IMG/VR virus record: IMGVR_UViG_3300006622_000020
Span: 1 to 43,865 of that record
Strand: one strand, 5' to 3'
Length of the DNA: 43,865 nt
From: a virus
This document shows positions 42,881 through 43,865 of the stretch, in pieces. Each line of letters begins with the position of its first letter. The first letter of the stretch is position 1. The position numbers were made by a program, and so were the translations under genes. Under the pieces are notes generated by a model that was given only the letters and a program-made list of their open reading frames with translations, ran no database searches and had not been told where the DNA came from.

Positions 42881-43833
42881 TACGTGTACTCACATTCAAT
42901 CATAACTTCAGTTAAGAACGCAACCATATTAATTTCTTGGTCGGCAACCAATCCTGACTTGTACATATAATCAGCAAGAGTGACAATAAAGCCAGCTTGT
43001 GATTGTAGAGTTACTTTATCAGAACACATATCATAGATACGTCGAAACATTTCATTCATATCTTGATCTGAGTTCTTGGCAACCCATTTACGCATTTCAG
43101 TAAATTGCTTGGCTTTGAGTAAACGAAATACATCATCAATAGATTCTTGTTTTAAATTAACAAAGATACCTTCATCAATTTTACCAGAAGCTGCGTATGA
43201 TTGTAGTTCAGTTAATACTCTACGGAAATCAGGAAAGTGTTTCTCGATTACTTTAGCAACTACCTTAGGATCATATTCGACTTCTTCTTGTTCAAGAATT
43301 TGTTTAACTCTTTTGAAGAACTCCATTGCCATTTGCGGACGATCACTTGTATCAATAGTAAAGTCTACTTCTGATAACCTTGAACGTAATGGACTGATAA
43401 TACGATTCTTGAAATTACAGGTAAAGATAAAGCCACAGTTTGAACTATACTCTTCAATAAAGTTACGTAATGCCGGTTGGACATTAGCTGCGTTCAAATA
43501 ATCTGCTTCATCAAAGATTACATACTTACGACCTGTACCTGTTAGAGATACTGCGGAAGCAAATGTAGAGATGTCGTATCGGAGGGTATCAATATTAACA
43601 TTAAGAGAACCATTCTTTACGATATAATCGCAACCGAGTTCTTCAAGCATTGCCTTGGCAATTGTAGTTTTACCTACACCAGGACCACCTGTTAATAATA
43701 GATTTGGAACACTGCCGTCTGATACGAACTTACGGAATGTTTCTTTTGTCTTGTTTGGTAGAATAGTATCATCAACGATTTGTGGACGGTACTTCTCAAC
43801 CCATAAGACTTCGTTTGATTTTGCATCAATCAT
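42880..43833 (-). CDS. gp44: Clamp-loader large subunit gp44 (AAA+ ATPase)
   Basis: 317 aa, compared with 319 in T4. It opens with LWVEKYRPQIVDDTILP, the standard clamp-loader start. Walker A is GGPGVGKTT (residues 49-57) and Walker B is VIFDEADYL (about 105-113). The SRC-type arginine finger region reads RSRLSEVDF (the Cys is replaced by Leu), as part of SPLRSRLSEVDFTI. The C-terminal collar domain is helical. It hydrolyses ATP to open and load the gp45 clamp for DNA polymerase gp43. GGTGA lies before the ATG. The region upstream to the window end is A/T-rich and too short to assign. Confidence 0.95.
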   Translation of the reverse strand: MIDAKSNEVLWVEKYRPQIVDDTILPNKTKETFRKFVSDGSVPNLLLTGGPGVGKTTIAKAMLEELGCDYIVKNGSLNVNIDTLRYDISTFASAVSLTGTGRKYVIFDEADYLNAANVQPALRNFIEEYSSNCGFIFTCNFKNRIISPLRSRLSEVDFTIDTSDRPQMAMEFFKRVKQILEQEEVEYDPKVVAKVIEKHFPDFRRVLTELQSYAASGKIDEGIFVNLKQESIDDVFRLLKAKQFTEMRKWVAKNSDQDMNEMFRRIYDMCSDKVTLQSQAGFIVTLADYMYKSGLVADQEINMVAFLTEVMIECEYT

Positions 43834-43865
43834 AATTCACCATAAACATAATATAAAATAAAAAA

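Noticed and set aside
43076-43501. 141-aa plus-strand open frame
   Set aside because: Antisense to gp44, whose Walker motifs define the coding strand.

Overview
The window is part of the genome of a T4-like contractile-tailed phage (myovirus). The case rests on several proteins that are recognisable by eye as T4 homologues (RegA, gp44, gp62, gp4, gp53, gp25, gp6, gp8, gp5) and on their T4-like order. AT-rich composition, a DUF4815-type structural protein, an Hsp20, and very large repeat-rich virion proteins point to the marine branch (cyanophage/pelagiphage-like). The host cannot be fixed from this window: no photosynthesis gene, tRNA, integrase, transposase or CRISPR array was seen.

Layout. 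(1) 1-10061, minus: one giant repeat-built virion protein that runs off the left edge. (2) 10111-19030, minus: a self-processing S74 fibre-type protein, a 61-aa coiled-coil protein, a DUF4815-like 1814-aa baseplate/tail protein, and gp8. (3) 19076-28695, minus: a subtilase-like protein, a fibre-like protein carrying a cupredoxin domain, a gp7-like wedge protein with a C-terminal alpha/beta-hydrolase, gp6 and gp25. (4) 28696-35025, minus: an M15-type peptidase protein, gp5 without lysozyme, a gp27-like hub protein, a small unknown, gp53 and gp48. (5) 35111-39816, plus: gp4, an unknown 204-aa protein, gp54, then gp26 with a small frame -1 partner and a putative tape measure. (6) 39887-43833, minus: peroxiredoxin, Hsp20, a small lipoprotein, dUTPase, RegA, gp62, a 58-aa zinc-ribbon protein and gp44.

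Regulation. T4-type late promoter boxes (TATAAATA or AATAAATA) lie in most of the spacers in front of structural genes. One consensus sigma70-type promoter (TTGACA, 17-bp spacer, TATAAT) precedes dut. Two hairpins followed by T-runs end minus-strand transcripts near 39.8 kb and 41.0 kb. Gene packing is very tight, with many 1-base overlaps, and no stretch of more than about 200 bases lacks a gene.

Most notable: (a) a textbook -1 frameshift cassette (T TTT TTT, 6-nt spacer, 7-bp hairpin) joining gp26 to a 55-codon ORF, like lambda G/GT tail chaperones; (b) an esterase/depolymerase-like hydrolase fused to the gp7-like wedge protein; (c) a type-1-copper-like cupredoxin domain in a virion fibre protein; (d) a subtilase with Glu at the catalytic Asp position. 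Together with the M15 peptidase, they suggest a baseplate carrying several enzymes or enzyme-derived domains.
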